Source of the DNA: Archangium sp.
GTDB taxonomy: Bacteria > Myxococcota > Myxococcia > Myxococcales > Myxococcaceae
Direction: 5' to 3'
Assembly (NCBI GenBank): GCA_016793585.1
Contig: JAEUJR010000781.1
Coordinates: forward strand, 1-42,804
DNA length: 42,804 bases
The notes under the pieces are model-generated. The model saw nothing but the letters and a program-made list of their open reading frames with translations, was not told the origin of the DNA and did no database searches. Made by a program: the position numbers and the translations under genes. Positions within the stretch are counted from its first letter, which is position 1; each line of letters opens with the position of its first letter. Shown here one piece after another: positions 1 to 8,947 of this stretch.

Positions 1-532
1 GAATCAGCGTGAGCGACTCGCCCTTCTTGAGCGTCGCCTTCTTGATGAGCTTCTCCTTCTTCGGCGCGCGCACCTCGAGCGAGAGGTCCTCCATCGCCCA
101 GATGACGACGCGCTCCTTGCCGCTGCTCGACAGCGGCGGCGTCTGCAGGAACATGTGGTTGCTGCGGAACGAACCGGTCTCGTCCTTGCCGAAGTAGCCG
201 ACGCACGTGCAGCTCTGCGGCGTGCCGACCAGAATCGCGGCCTTCTTGTCAGAGAGAAAGCCGAACGTGCCCTGCCCCGTCTGCACCACCGTCGCGTCGC
301 CGCGGTGCACGGTGCCTTCCCACAACGTGCCCTTCTTGCCCGTGAGGCTGATGATGCGCACGTGCGTGTCTGACTCGTAGCCCTGCACGATGGCCTCTCC
401 GGCCGTGTAGAAATAGGTCGTGTAGAGTTCGCTCTTCGAAGGTGCGGTCGGCGGCTTCGCCTTTGCGCCGTCGACGAGCGCCGGAGCTGCGGTCAACAAC
501 GTGGCCATCGCGAGAAAGAGCGTGCTGGGCAT
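1..532 (-). CDS. Secreted protein of unknown function (3' end beyond window)
   Basis: The first 177 codons of a minus-strand gene are visible; its stop lies beyond the left edge. The ATG at 532 opens a short signal peptide (MPSTLFLAMATLLTAAPALV), so the product is probably exported. The body is rich in beta-type segments (ELYTTYFYTAGEA, THVRIISLTGKKGTLWEG, GTFGFLSDKKAAILVG) and carries one close Cys pair (SCTCVGYFG). A Lys-rich stretch (APKKEKLIKKATLKKGES) follows. The overall look recalls IgGFc-binding-type surface proteins of myxobacteria, but I cannot assign a family. It lies 72 bp downstream of another secreted gene in the same direction, so the two may be co-transcribed. The gene call is firm because third positions are strongly GC-biased; the function is unknown. 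Confidence 0.7.
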   Translation of the reverse strand, partial: MPSTLFLAMATLLTAAPALVDGAKAKPPTAPSKSELYTTYFYTAGEAIVQGYESDTHVRIISLTGKKGTLWEGTVHRGDATVVQTGQGTFGFLSDKKAAILVGTPQSCTCVGYFGKDETGSFRSNHMFLQTPPLSSSGKERVVIWAMEDLSLEVRAPKKEKLIKKATLKKGESLTLI

Positions 533-604
533 GGTGGCCCTTCAACGCACCACCTCGCCTGGCGATCTGCCGTGCCGGTCTTCTTCAGCGATTCTCTGCG
601 CTTG

Positions 605-1378
605 TCACATCAGGTCGTCGCAGGGCGTGCCGAGCTTCTCGCCCGAGTACGGCCCGAGCTCGACGTACACCATGCGCGCGTTGCGGAACGTGTCGAGGTC
701 GACTTCGGTCAGCTTCAGCTCGACCTTGCCCTTCACCCACTTGCGCTCGCCGGTGCCGGTGACGAGGCGGAGCGAGCCGTCCTTCGTCGCGAAAATCTGG
801 CCCTGGTCGTCGTCGACGACATCTTTGAGCGCGGCCAGCTTCATCTTCCCGCGTGGGCCGATGAAGACGCGCCAGTCGCGGCGGTCGGCGTCGTCATCGG
901 TGCGCAGCCGGTCGACCAGGTAATAGGTGCCGGTGTCGTCGCGGAAGAGGCTCGAGGGGCGTCGAGTCCACTTCGAGCCGCGCAGCTCGGCCGACGCGAG
1001 CATCTTCGCCAGCTCGTCCTTCGGAACCTTCGTCAGCTTCGTCGTGATGTCGCCGCAGTTGATGTCGAACGCGCGCCCGTCGTCCTTCATGTTGAACGAG
1101 GCGTAGCTGTTCTCGGCCCGGTACACGCGCGGGTCCCAGTAGCTCAGGCTGAACGACTCGGTGCCGCTCGCGCCACCGCCGATGGTGCGCATCAGGTGAA
1201 ACACCTTGCCGTCGCCGTAGAGCGTCGGGCCGCCCAGCGGCTCCTTCGCGTTGTAGATGACGTAGTGGCCCTTGCCGTCGGTGACGGCGCCCATCGAGTC
1301 CTTCTTGTCGCCGAGGTCGACCTTCTTGTCGGGTCCGGTCTGCGCGAGGACTGCGAGGGCGATGACGATGGCGTGCAT
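605..1378 (-). CDS. Secreted protein of unknown function, 257 aa
   Basis: An ATG at 1378 gives a short signal peptide (MHAIVIALAVLAQTGPD) followed by a mature domain without recognisable motifs. The protein has two Cys (one in DINCGDITTKL, one near the end in GTPCDDLM), many Tyr/Asp/Lys residues, and a repetitive beta-type texture (LRLVTGTGERKWVKGKVEL). It may sit in the periplasm or on the cell surface. The next gene in the same direction, also secreted and of unknown function, starts 72 bp downstream, so a two-gene transcript is plausible. The start is divergent from the Ser/Thr kinase gene across about 180 bp. I do not recognise the family. Confidence 0.72.
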   Translation of the reverse strand: MHAIVIALAVLAQTGPDKKVDLGDKKDSMGAVTDGKGHYVIYNAKEPLGGPTLYGDGKVFHLMRTIGGGASGTESFSLSYWDPRVYRAENSYASFNMKDDGRAFDINCGDITTKLTKVPKDELAKMLASAELRGSKWTRRPSSLFRDDTGTYYLVDRLRTDDDADRRDWRVFIGPRGKMKLAALKDVVDDDQGQIFATKDGSLRLVTGTGERKWVKGKVELKLTEVDLDTFRNARMVYVELGPYSGEKLGTPCDDLM

Positions 1379-1558
1379 GGCGGCGTTCTACCTCGAAATG
1401 TGGCTGATCCACTCCAGATGGAGCGGGCGTGATGACCGATGCACCCGGACGCCCGCGCGTGCGCGCCATTCAGGCAGGCCTTCACGCCCGTCGGTGACGT
1501 CGGCGTAACCCCTCAAGTCCGTTCTGTTCTTCATGTGGTGTGTCAGAGTGCGCCCGCG
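1379..1558. promoter_or_regulatory. Divergent intergenic region, likely promoters for both flanks
   Basis: These 180 bp separate the start of a minus-strand secreted protein gene (1378) from the Ser/Thr kinase start (1559). Promoters for both must lie here or within the flanking genes. I could not pick out a convincing -35/-10 or -24/-12 pair by eye, nor a clear operator palindrome. Confidence 0.35.
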
Positions 1559-3199
<1,641 letters not shown>

Positions 3200-3206
3200 G
3201 GAGCGC

Positions 3207-4115
3207 ATGGCCGCCGATTTCGAGACGGTGCTCGCGGCGGTTCGGCCTGCGCTGCTTCGACACTGCTACCGCCTCGTGGGCCGCTTCGACGACGCCGAAG
3301 ACCTCGTGCAAGAAACCCTCGCGCGTGCGTGGAGCGCGAAGGCCGGCTTTCGTGGCGCTGCGCCGATGAAGCGGTGGCTCTTCACCATCGCCACCAACAC
3401 CTGCCTCAACGCGCTCGAGCGGCGGAGGCGCCTGACGCTGCCACAGCTCGAGGTGGCTCCTTCGGGCGCCGACTTCACGCTCGTCGAGGGCGAGCCGTCG
3501 GCCTTCATCTCGCCCGCGCCCGACGCGCTGCTGTTCCCCCACGCCGAAGAGAGCCTCGAGCGGCGCGAGACGGTGGCGCTGGCGTTCATCGCGGTGCTGC
3601 AACGCGTGCCACCGAGGCAACGCGCGGCCGTGCTGCTGAAAGACGTGCTGGGCTGGTCGGCCGACGAGATTGCCGAGGCCCTCGCGCTCACGGTCTCGTC
3701 GGTGAACAGCGCGCTCCATCGCGGTCGGGAGGCGCTCTCGACGGTCGAGCTGCGCCACGACGAGCCGGCCCCCCAGACGCTCGAGCGCTTTCTGCGGGCC
3801 TGGCACACGCACGACCTCGACGCGCTGGTCGCGCTGCTGCGGCACGACGTCGAGCTGGCGATGCCGCCGTGGGCGATGTGGTTTCGCGGCGTCGAGGCCG
3901 TACGCGCCTTCTTCACGTCGCCTCGCTTCGAGACGTTCTGGGCCGGTGGCGTTCAGCTCGCTCCGACCCGCGCGAACGGCGCGCCAGCCTTCGTCTTCTC
4001 CCGAGCAGGTGCGCTGCACTCGGTCATGGTGTTGCGCTTCGTCGACGACGCCGCGGCCTCGATGGACGTCTTCGTCGGCCAGACCGCACAGTTTCGGGGG
4101 CCTCGTCTGTCATGA
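3207..4115 (+). CDS. ECF sigma factor with C-terminal NTF2/SnoaL-like domain, 302 aa
   Basis: Sigma-70 region 2 is visible early (LRHCYRLVGRFDDAEDLVQE, then MKRWLFTIATNTCLNALERR). Region 4 follows as LQRVPPRQRAAVLLKDVLGW with a helix-turn-helix (ADEIAEALALTVSSVNSALH). From about residue 189 an NTF2/SnoaL-like domain continues (FLRAWHTHDLDALVALL, then AMPPWAMWFRGVEAVRAFF). This arrangement matches the ECF groups with a fused SnoaL domain (ECF41 and the TIGR02960-type families), in which the C-terminal domain modulates activity in place of a classical anti-sigma factor. The start ATG has GGAG just upstream. It sits 7 bp after a Ser/Thr kinase gene and overlaps the next reading frame's first ATG, so all three are probably one transcript. 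No anti-sigma gene is adjacent. Confidence 0.92.
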   Translation: MAADFETVLAAVRPALLRHCYRLVGRFDDAEDLVQETLARAWSAKAGFRGAAPMKRWLFTIATNTCLNALERRRRLTLPQLEVAPSGADFTLVEGEPSAFISPAPDALLFPHAEESLERRETVALAFIAVLQRVPPRQRAAVLLKDVLGWSADEIAEALALTVSSVNSALHRGREALSTVELRHDEPAPQTLERFLRAWHTHDLDALVALLRHDVELAMPPWAMWFRGVEAVRAFFTSPRFETFWAGGVQLAPTRANGAPAFVFSRAGALHSVMVLRFVDDAAASMDVFVGQTAQFRGPRLS

Positions 4116-4144
4116 CGTGCAACCCCGACGTGGAGCCCGCCCTC

Positions 4145-4516
4145 ATGACCAGCAGAGACATCGCCGTCGCGTACATCGAAGCGTGCAGCAGCAAGACCCT
4201 CACCACCGTCGAGGGGCTGCTCTCGCCCGACGTGGTCTTCACGAGCCCCGGCAACGACGTGCGTGGCGCGAGCGCGTACCTGGCCGTGCTGCGCCGCATC
4301 GGCCCGGTGTGGGCCCGCACCGAGGTGAAGCAGGTGTTCAGCGAGGGCGCCGACGTCTGCGTCATCTACGACTTCGTGACGACCGCAGGCGCGAAGCTGC
4401 CGATGGTGGAGTCGCTGCACGTCGACGCAGGCCGCATCACGCACATCACGCTCTTCTTCGACCGGCTCGCGTTCAAGCCTGCCGCCGACGAGCTCGCGCG
4501 ATTGGCGGCGCGCTGA
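4145..4516 (+). CDS. Stand-alone NTF2-like (SnoaL) protein, 123 aa
   Basis: A single NTF2-like cone-fold domain: helical start (MTSRDIAVAYIEACSSKTL), the strand pair SPDVVFTSPGNDVRG, and the terminal DAGRITHITLFFDRLAF. Such proteins bind small ligands or act as simple enzymes or accessory subunits. I chose ATG 4145 because GGAG lies 9 nt before it. An in-frame ATG at 4112 overlaps the sigma-factor stop as ATGA and would add 11 residues, so translational coupling to the sigma gene is also possible. Next to an ECF factor whose own C-terminus is NTF2-like, this protein may act in the same pathway. The stop TGA overlaps the next start as TGATG. Confidence 0.85.
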   Translation: MTSRDIAVAYIEACSSKTLTTVEGLLSPDVVFTSPGNDVRGASAYLAVLRRIGPVWARTEVKQVFSEGADVCVIYDFVTTAGAKLPMVESLHVDAGRITHITLFFDRLAFKPAADELARLAAR

Positions 4517-4863
4517 TGGCCATCGATGAACGGCTGGCAGCGCGGGTTCGTGCGCTGCTCGGCTCGAAGGGCGTCGAGAAGCCGATGATGGGTGGGCTCG
4601 CCTTCATGGTGAACGGCGCCATGTGCTGCGCGGTCGGCGCCGACGGCCTGCTCGTGCGCGTTCGCCCAGAGGAGCGCGACGAGGCCTGCGCGCACGAGCA
4701 CGTGCGGCCGATGACGCTGGGCGGGCGCACGATGCGCGGCTTCGTCAGGGTGATGACGGCCGGCGTGCGCACGCGCAAGGCGCTGGAGCGGTGGCTGGCG
4801 CGCGGGCTCGCGGCGGGAAAGCACCCAGCCGGTCGAAAACACCCCAGGGCGCGTCGAGGGTGA
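4516..4863 (+). CDS. TfoX N-terminal domain protein, 115 aa
   Basis: A single TfoX-N domain, with typical elements GSKGVEKPMMGGLAFMVNG, CCAVGADGLLVRV, and PMTLGGRTMRGFVRV followed by the helix ALERWLARGLAAG. These short proteins are common in bacteria and lack the C-terminal half of the Haemophilus competence regulator, so a competence role cannot be assumed. The C-terminus is a basic tail (HPAGRKHPRARRG). The start ATG shares a base with the stop of the preceding NTF2-like gene (TGATG), so translation is probably coupled and the gene belongs to the kinase/sigma transcript. Assignment of the domain is confident; its function is not known. Confidence 0.88.
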   Translation: MAIDERLAARVRALLGSKGVEKPMMGGLAFMVNGAMCCAVGADGLLVRVRPEERDEACAHEHVRPMTLGGRTMRGFVRVMTAGVRTRKALERWLARGLAAGKHPAGRKHPRARRG

Positions 4864-4917
4864 TCAACCCCTTCACCGCGGCAAGCGCCTTGAAATGGAG
4901 ACGGCGTGGAGGGCCCC

Positions 4918-5346
4918 ATGGCCGAAACCATCGTGTTCAAGAATGACAGCGCCGTTCTGAAGTACCACTCCGAGGGCATCGTTCATCACGAGTTCCTCAC
5001 CCGTATGGTCGGAAAGGACTTTCACGACCTGCTCGAACGCGGCCTCGAGCACATGAAGAAGACGGGCGCGAAGAAGTGGCTGAGCGACGACCGGAAGAAC
5101 ACCGTGCTCGACGAGGCCGACATGAAGTGGGCGCAGACCGACTGGTTCCCGCGGGCGCACGCGACGGGTTGGAAGTTCTGGGCCATCGTGAACCCCGAGC
5201 GCGCCGTGGGGCAGCTGCAGATGAAGAGCTCGGCGAAGCAGTTCGAGATGATGGGAGGCGTCGAGGTGCGCTTCTTCTCGAACCCGGCCGACGCGCTCGC
5301 CTGGCTGAAGTCGGCGAAGCCACAAGACCTGAAGAAGGCCGGCTGA
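4918..5346 (+). CDS. SpoIIAA/STAS-like protein, 142 aa
   Basis: A small soluble protein of the SpoIIAA-like/STAS type judged by its layout: an initial strand pair (AETIVFKNDSAVLKYHSEGI), a helix around the sequence DFHDLLERGLEHMKKTGAKK, a core strand (KKWLSDDRKNTVL), then a central strand (GWKFWAIVNPERAVGQL) and a terminal helix (PADALAWLKSA). Homologues are usually of unknown function. ATG 4918 is preceded by GGAGG with 5 nt spacing, so I prefer it to the in-frame GTG at 4906. It follows the TfoX-N gene by 54 bp. The fold assignment is tentative. Confidence 0.75.
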   Translation: MAETIVFKNDSAVLKYHSEGIVHHEFLTRMVGKDFHDLLERGLEHMKKTGAKKWLSDDRKNTVLDEADMKWAQTDWFPRAHATGWKFWAIVNPERAVGQLQMKSSAKQFEMMGGVEVRFFSNPADALAWLKSAKPQDLKKAG

Positions 5347-5420
5347 GCCGTCAGGCGTACGGCCCGTGACGCGTCGGCCGAGCGCTCCGCTTCTGGAGCC
5401 TTCGAGCCGGCAGGTTCGTC

Positions 5421-6224
5421 ATGGGTGCAGCTCCTCTCGTCGCGCGCTTCGCACAGGCCGGCCTGCCGCTGCTGGTGCTCGACGCGCCGCTCTTCGGTGG
5501 CCGCGGTCAGGGCCGCGACATCGTGCAGCTCGACATCGTTCGCCGCCCGCGGGTGGGCGTGCCCGAGAGCTTTCGACTCTGGCAGGGCGCCGACGAGAAC
5601 CGCGTCGTCGTCACCACCGTCGACAAGCCGCGCCAGCAGCTCGTCGTGATGGTGCACGAGCCGCGGCGTCGCTTCGAGTTCGAGGTGGGCAAGCACGCGC
5701 CGGCCCCGCGTGATGGCGCGCGGCTGGTCCGCACCACGAAGTGGGGCACGCGCGTGTACGAGCGCTTCACCGACGACCGCAAGCGCCACTTCCTGGCGGG
5801 CATGGACGAGCAGCACCTGTTCATCGCGCAGCTGCCGCGCGCCGCGCCGACGGTGTGGGCGGCCCACGTCGCGCTGAAGGGTGACGACGTGGTGCAGGCC
5901 GAGCGCCGGAGCACGGGCAAGACCGTTCGCCAGGGTGAGTGGTTCTTTCTGCAGCCCACCGACGACGAGCTGACCGAGGTCGACACGTTGGTGCGCACCA
6001 GCCCCACGGCCGTGGCGCGAAACGTGGGCATCGCCCAGGCCGCACAGCTGCGCCGCGCTGGCCGACCACACGAGGCCGACGAGGTCGTCGTCATCAAGGG
6101 CCGCATCTACGTGCGCGGTCACGTGAAGCACCCCGACCACGCGACGCTGTTCCTCCGCACGTGGCGGCGCACCTTCGGCAACACCGAGGCCTCGCAGCCC
6201 GAGGGCGTGCTCTGGGTCGATTGA
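5421..6224 (+). CDS. Conserved protein of unknown function, 267 aa
   Basis: A soluble protein without signal peptide or membrane segment. Recognisable pieces include RQGEWFFLQPTDDE, RAGRPHEADEVV, and IYVRGHVKHPDHATL near the C-terminus. I recall such a GEWFF / HxADE / VRGxVxHPDHxTL pattern in proteins of unknown function in several phyla, but I cannot name a family or domain. The His/Asp-rich C-terminal third (HPDHATLFLRTWRR) could bind a metal, which is only a guess. It stands alone between the SpoIIAA-like gene (74 bp gap) and a hairpin-flanked lectin-like gene. Coding evidence is strong from codon bias. Confidence 0.78.
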   Translation: MGAAPLVARFAQAGLPLLVLDAPLFGGRGQGRDIVQLDIVRRPRVGVPESFRLWQGADENRVVVTTVDKPRQQLVVMVHEPRRRFEFEVGKHAPAPRDGARLVRTTKWGTRVYERFTDDRKRHFLAGMDEQHLFIAQLPRAAPTVWAAHVALKGDDVVQAERRSTGKTVRQGEWFFLQPTDDELTEVDTLVRTSPTAVARNVGIAQAAQLRRAGRPHEADEVVVIKGRIYVRGHVKHPDHATLFLRTWRRTFGNTEASQPEGVLWVD

Positions 6225-6236
6225 AGCAAGCTCGAG

Positions 6237-6272
6237 CCCGCAGGGAGTCGACCGTCAATCGGCCCCTGCGGG
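6237..6272 (+). terminator. Perfect 9-bp inverted repeat, possible terminator or leader hairpin
   Basis: CCCGCAGGG (6237-6245) pairs perfectly with CCCTGCGGG (6264-6272) across an 18-nt loop. It begins 12 nt after the stop of the preceding gene and ends 12 nt before the next ATG at 6285. There is no U-run after it (TAGAGTCCTCTC), so it may be a weak terminator, or a hairpin in the leader of the lectin-like gene. Confidence 0.45.
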
Positions 6273-6284
6273 TAGAGTCCTCTC

Positions 6285-7085
6285 ATGACTGAAGACATCG
6301 AACGGCGACTCGCCGCGCTCGAGGCCGAGGTGCACGGCCACCGCCGTCGCGCGAAGGCCCTGCGACTCGGAGCGCTCTCGGCTGCTGCCCTGGTGTTCGC
6401 CGTGGGCGGCCTTCGCGCCTTCGCCGACCCGGCCGCTCCCCAGGCGTGTGATGGGCGCTTCAGCTCGTTGTTGTATTGCTTTGGCGCCGACACCCCGGCG
6501 CGCGCGAGCGAGGTGAACAGCAACTTCAACGCGCTCGCGGCGTTGGTCGACTCGAAGGTCGGCTCGGCGAACGCGACGCCTGCCGGCCCGAGTTCGGGTG
6601 GCACCGTGGTGATTGGCGACCAGGGCGCGGCCAACCTCGGCCTCGACGGCGACGACATCTACGCGCGCGTCGACGGCGGCGTCAGCACCCTGTTCCTCCA
6701 GCGCACCGGAGCAGGCAACGTCGCCATCGGCGGCGCGGGCCCGAACCCGAACGCGAAGCTGCAGGTGAACGGCACGGCGAGCGCCACGCGCGTCGAGACG
6801 AACGAGCTCGTCGTGGGCGGAGGCTCGGTGCTGCGCAAGGTGGTGACGGGCACCATCGGCACCTGCTCCATTCCCAACAGCGCGGGTCCGGGCAGCCTGG
6901 TGCCGTTCGGCACCTCGTTCTCGACGCCGCCCATCGTCTTCGCGATGCCCGAAGAGCCTGACGCCTCGGGGTGCACGAGCGTGCGCATCAGGAGCCGCTC
7001 GACGACGGCCTTCGAGTTCCAGTCGTGGACGGGCTCGACGTCGACCGCCTGCGACTGCATTCACTGGATTGCCATCGGCCAGTGA
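6285..7085 (+). CDS. Membrane-anchored protein with H-type-lectin-like C-terminus, 266 aa
   Basis: Starts with a short charged helix (TEDIERRLAALEAEVHGHRR), likely coiled coil, then a hydrophobic segment (about 27-44) that could be a signal anchor, placing the rest outside the cytoplasm. The middle contains N-SNFNALAALVDSKVG and Gly/Asp-rich strands (GDQGAANLGLDGDD) reminiscent of tail-fibre or trimeric surface proteins. The C-terminal domain (FSTPPIVFAMPEEP, then FEFQSWTG and CIHWIAIGQ) resembles the H-type lectin/agglutinin fold, with four Cys nearby (CTS..., TACDC). Likely surface-exposed and carbohydrate- or ligand-binding. It lies 18 bp before an M1 peptidase gene. Family call is moderate; the topology is clearer. 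Confidence 0.72.
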   Translation: MTEDIERRLAALEAEVHGHRRRAKALRLGALSAAALVFAVGGLRAFADPAAPQACDGRFSSLLYCFGADTPARASEVNSNFNALAALVDSKVGSANATPAGPSSGGTVVIGDQGAANLGLDGDDIYARVDGGVSTLFLQRTGAGNVAIGGAGPNPNAKLQVNGTASATRVETNELVVGGGSVLRKVVTGTIGTCSIPNSAGPGSLVPFGTSFSTPPIVFAMPEEPDASGCTSVRIRSRSTTAFEFQSWTGSTSTACDCIHWIAIGQ

Positions 7086-7103
7086 CCGGGCAACGGTGCG
7101 GGC

Positions 7104-8855
7104 ATGGCCCGCCTCGACCCGCACTCCTTCGCTGACGACACCCACCCTCGCACCCGTACCTTCGAGTGGAGGGCGAGCGTCGACTTCGAACGCCGCACGC
7201 TCGCGGCCGAGGTGACGCTGCACTTCACCGCACCGGCGCGGGGTGGCCCGCTCGACCTCGACACGCGTGCGCTGAGCATCGAGGCGGTGACGACGGTTTC
7301 GGGAGCGGCGCTGCCCTTCGTGGTGCACCCGGCCGACGCCATTCTCGGCAGCCGCCTCGAGGTGACGGTGCCGGCAGGCGCCGAGGCGATTCGGGTGAGG
7401 TACCAAACGGCTCCCGACGCGTCGGCGCTGCAATGGTTGTCACCCGAGCAGACGATGGGCGGCGCGCAGCCGTTCTTGTTTTCACAATGCCAGGCCATTC
7501 ACGCGCGCAGTGTCTTGCCCTGTCAGGACACGCCCTCGATTCGGCAGACGTACTCGGCCTCGCTCGAGGTGCCCGCCGCGTTGCGCGCGGTGATGGCGGC
7601 GTCGTCGGCAGGCCGAGAGGTGAAGGGCTCGCGTGCGGTGGAGCGGTTCGAGATGCCGCAGCCGATTCCGCCGTACCTGTTCGCGTTCGCTGTGGGCGAC
7701 CTCACGTCGAAAGACCTCTCGCCGCGTTCGCGGGTCTGGGCCGAGCCTGCGCAGGTGGAAGCCGCCGCGTGGGAGTTCGCCGACGTCGAGGCGCACCTGA
7801 AGGCCGCCGAGGCGCTGTTCGGGCCGTACGACTGGGAGCGCTTCGATTTGCTCGTGATGCCTCCGTCGTTTCCGTACGGCGGCATGGAGAACCCGCGGCT
7901 CACGTTCCTCACGCCGACGTTGCTCGCGGGAGACAAGAGCCTGGTGAACGTGGTGGCGCACGAGCTCGCGCACTCGTGGACGGGGAACCTCGTCACCAAC
8001 ACGAACGCCGAGCACTTCTGGCTGAACGAGGGCTTCACGGTGTTCGCGGAGCGGCGAATTCTCGAAGCGCTCGAGGGCGAGCCGATGGCTGCATTGCACG
8101 CGGCCGTCGGCCTTCAATCATTGCAACAGGCCTTCGAGCAGCACTCGGCGCACCCCGAGCTGACGAAGCTCCGGACCCATTTGATGGGCGTCGACCCCGA
8201 TGAGGCGTTCAGCCAGGTGCCGTACGAGAAGGGGTTTCTGTTCTTGAAGACGCTCGAGGCCGAGGCGGGCCGGGCGACGTTCGACCGGCTGCTCGAGGGT
8301 TGGCTCTCGACGTTCCGCTTCAAGGCGGCCTCGACGGAGGACTTCGTCGCGTTCTTCGAGAAGGAGGCGCCCGGGCTGTTGGCGAAGGTCGACGCGAAGG
8401 CGTGGATCGACGGGCCAGGGCTGCCCGCGAAGCACTGGAGGCCACACTCGACCCGGCTCGAGGCCGTGCAACGGGTTGGTGCGCGGCTCCCTGCGGCGAA
8501 CGAGGTGATTGGCTGGGGCGCGACCGAGTGGCAGCTGTACCTCGATGCGTTGCCGAAGCCGGTGACGGTGACGCAGTGTCGCGCGCTCGACGAGGCGTTT
8601 CAGCTGACGGCGGCGAAGAACCCAGAGGTGCTGGTGACGTGGCTCGGCGTCGCGACCGAGGCAGGTGATTCGTCCGTGCTGCCGAGAGTCGAGGAGGTGC
8701 TCGGGCGCGTCGGGCGAATGAAGTACCTGAAGCCGCTGTACCGGGCGCTCGGAAAACGCGCCGAGACGAAGCCGTTGGCGCAGTCACTCTTCGCGAAGTT
8801 CAAGCCGCGCTATCACCCGATTGCCCAGCAGGTCATCGGGCGGCTCGTCGGTTAG
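7104..8855 (+). CDS. M1 family zinc aminopeptidase, 583 aa
   Basis: A zinc aminopeptidase of the M1/leukotriene A4 hydrolase-like group, which cleaves N-terminal residues from peptides. It shows the exopeptidase motif GGMEN (about 259-263), the zinc-binding HELAH (H286, H290) with catalytic E287, and the third ligand E309 in LNEGF, 19 residues after H290. An N-terminal beta domain covers roughly residues 1-185. The C-terminal helical region (YHPIAQQVIGRLVG at the end) matches the LTA4H-type C-terminal domain. At 583 aa it is close to the short M1 forms. No signal peptide is visible, so it is likely cytoplasmic. The start ATG follows the lectin-like gene stop by 18 bp, so co-transcription is possible. 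Confidence 0.94.
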   Translation: MARLDPHSFADDTHPRTRTFEWRASVDFERRTLAAEVTLHFTAPARGGPLDLDTRALSIEAVTTVSGAALPFVVHPADAILGSRLEVTVPAGAEAIRVRYQTAPDASALQWLSPEQTMGGAQPFLFSQCQAIHARSVLPCQDTPSIRQTYSASLEVPAALRAVMAASSAGREVKGSRAVERFEMPQPIPPYLFAFAVGDLTSKDLSPRSRVWAEPAQVEAAAWEFADVEAHLKAAEALFGPYDWERFDLLVMPPSFPYGGMENPRLTFLTPTLLAGDKSLVNVVAHELAHSWTGNLVTNTNAEHFWLNEGFTVFAERRILEALEGEPMAALHAAVGLQSLQQAFEQHSAHPELTKLRTHLMGVDPDEAFSQVPYEKGFLFLKTLEAEAGRATFDRLLEGWLSTFRFKAASTEDFVAFFEKEAPGLLAKVDAKAWIDGPGLPAKHWRPHSTRLEAVQRVGARLPAANEVIGWGATEWQLYLDALPKPVTVTQCRALDEAFQLTAAKNPEVLVTWLGVATEAGDSSVLPRVEEVLGRVGRMKYLKPLYRALGKRAETKPLAQSLFAKFKPRYHPIAQQVIGRLVG

Positions 8856-8905
8856 CGCCGCGGCGTGCAACTCGGTCAGCTACCGGCAATGCTTGGTTGG
8901 GCTGG

Positions 8906-8928
8906 GCAACCTGCACACCGCAAGTTGC
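8906..8928. terminator. Hairpin between convergent genes, possible bidirectional terminator
   Basis: GCAACCTGC (8906-8914) and GCAAGTTGC (8920-8928) pair at 8 of 9 positions around a 5-nt loop. The element lies in the 92-bp gap between the stop of the plus-strand M1 peptidase (8855) and the stop of the minus-strand FG-GAP lipoprotein (8948). No T-run follows on either side, so termination efficiency is uncertain. Confidence 0.4.
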
Positions 8929-8947
8929 CTCGAGCACCGGCAAACGG

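Noticed and set aside
1439..1558. Longer N-terminus of the Ser/Thr kinase from ATG 1439
   Set aside because: The 40 extra residues lack homology-like features and bring the start close to the divergent gene; the kinase fold begins a few residues after ATG 1559.
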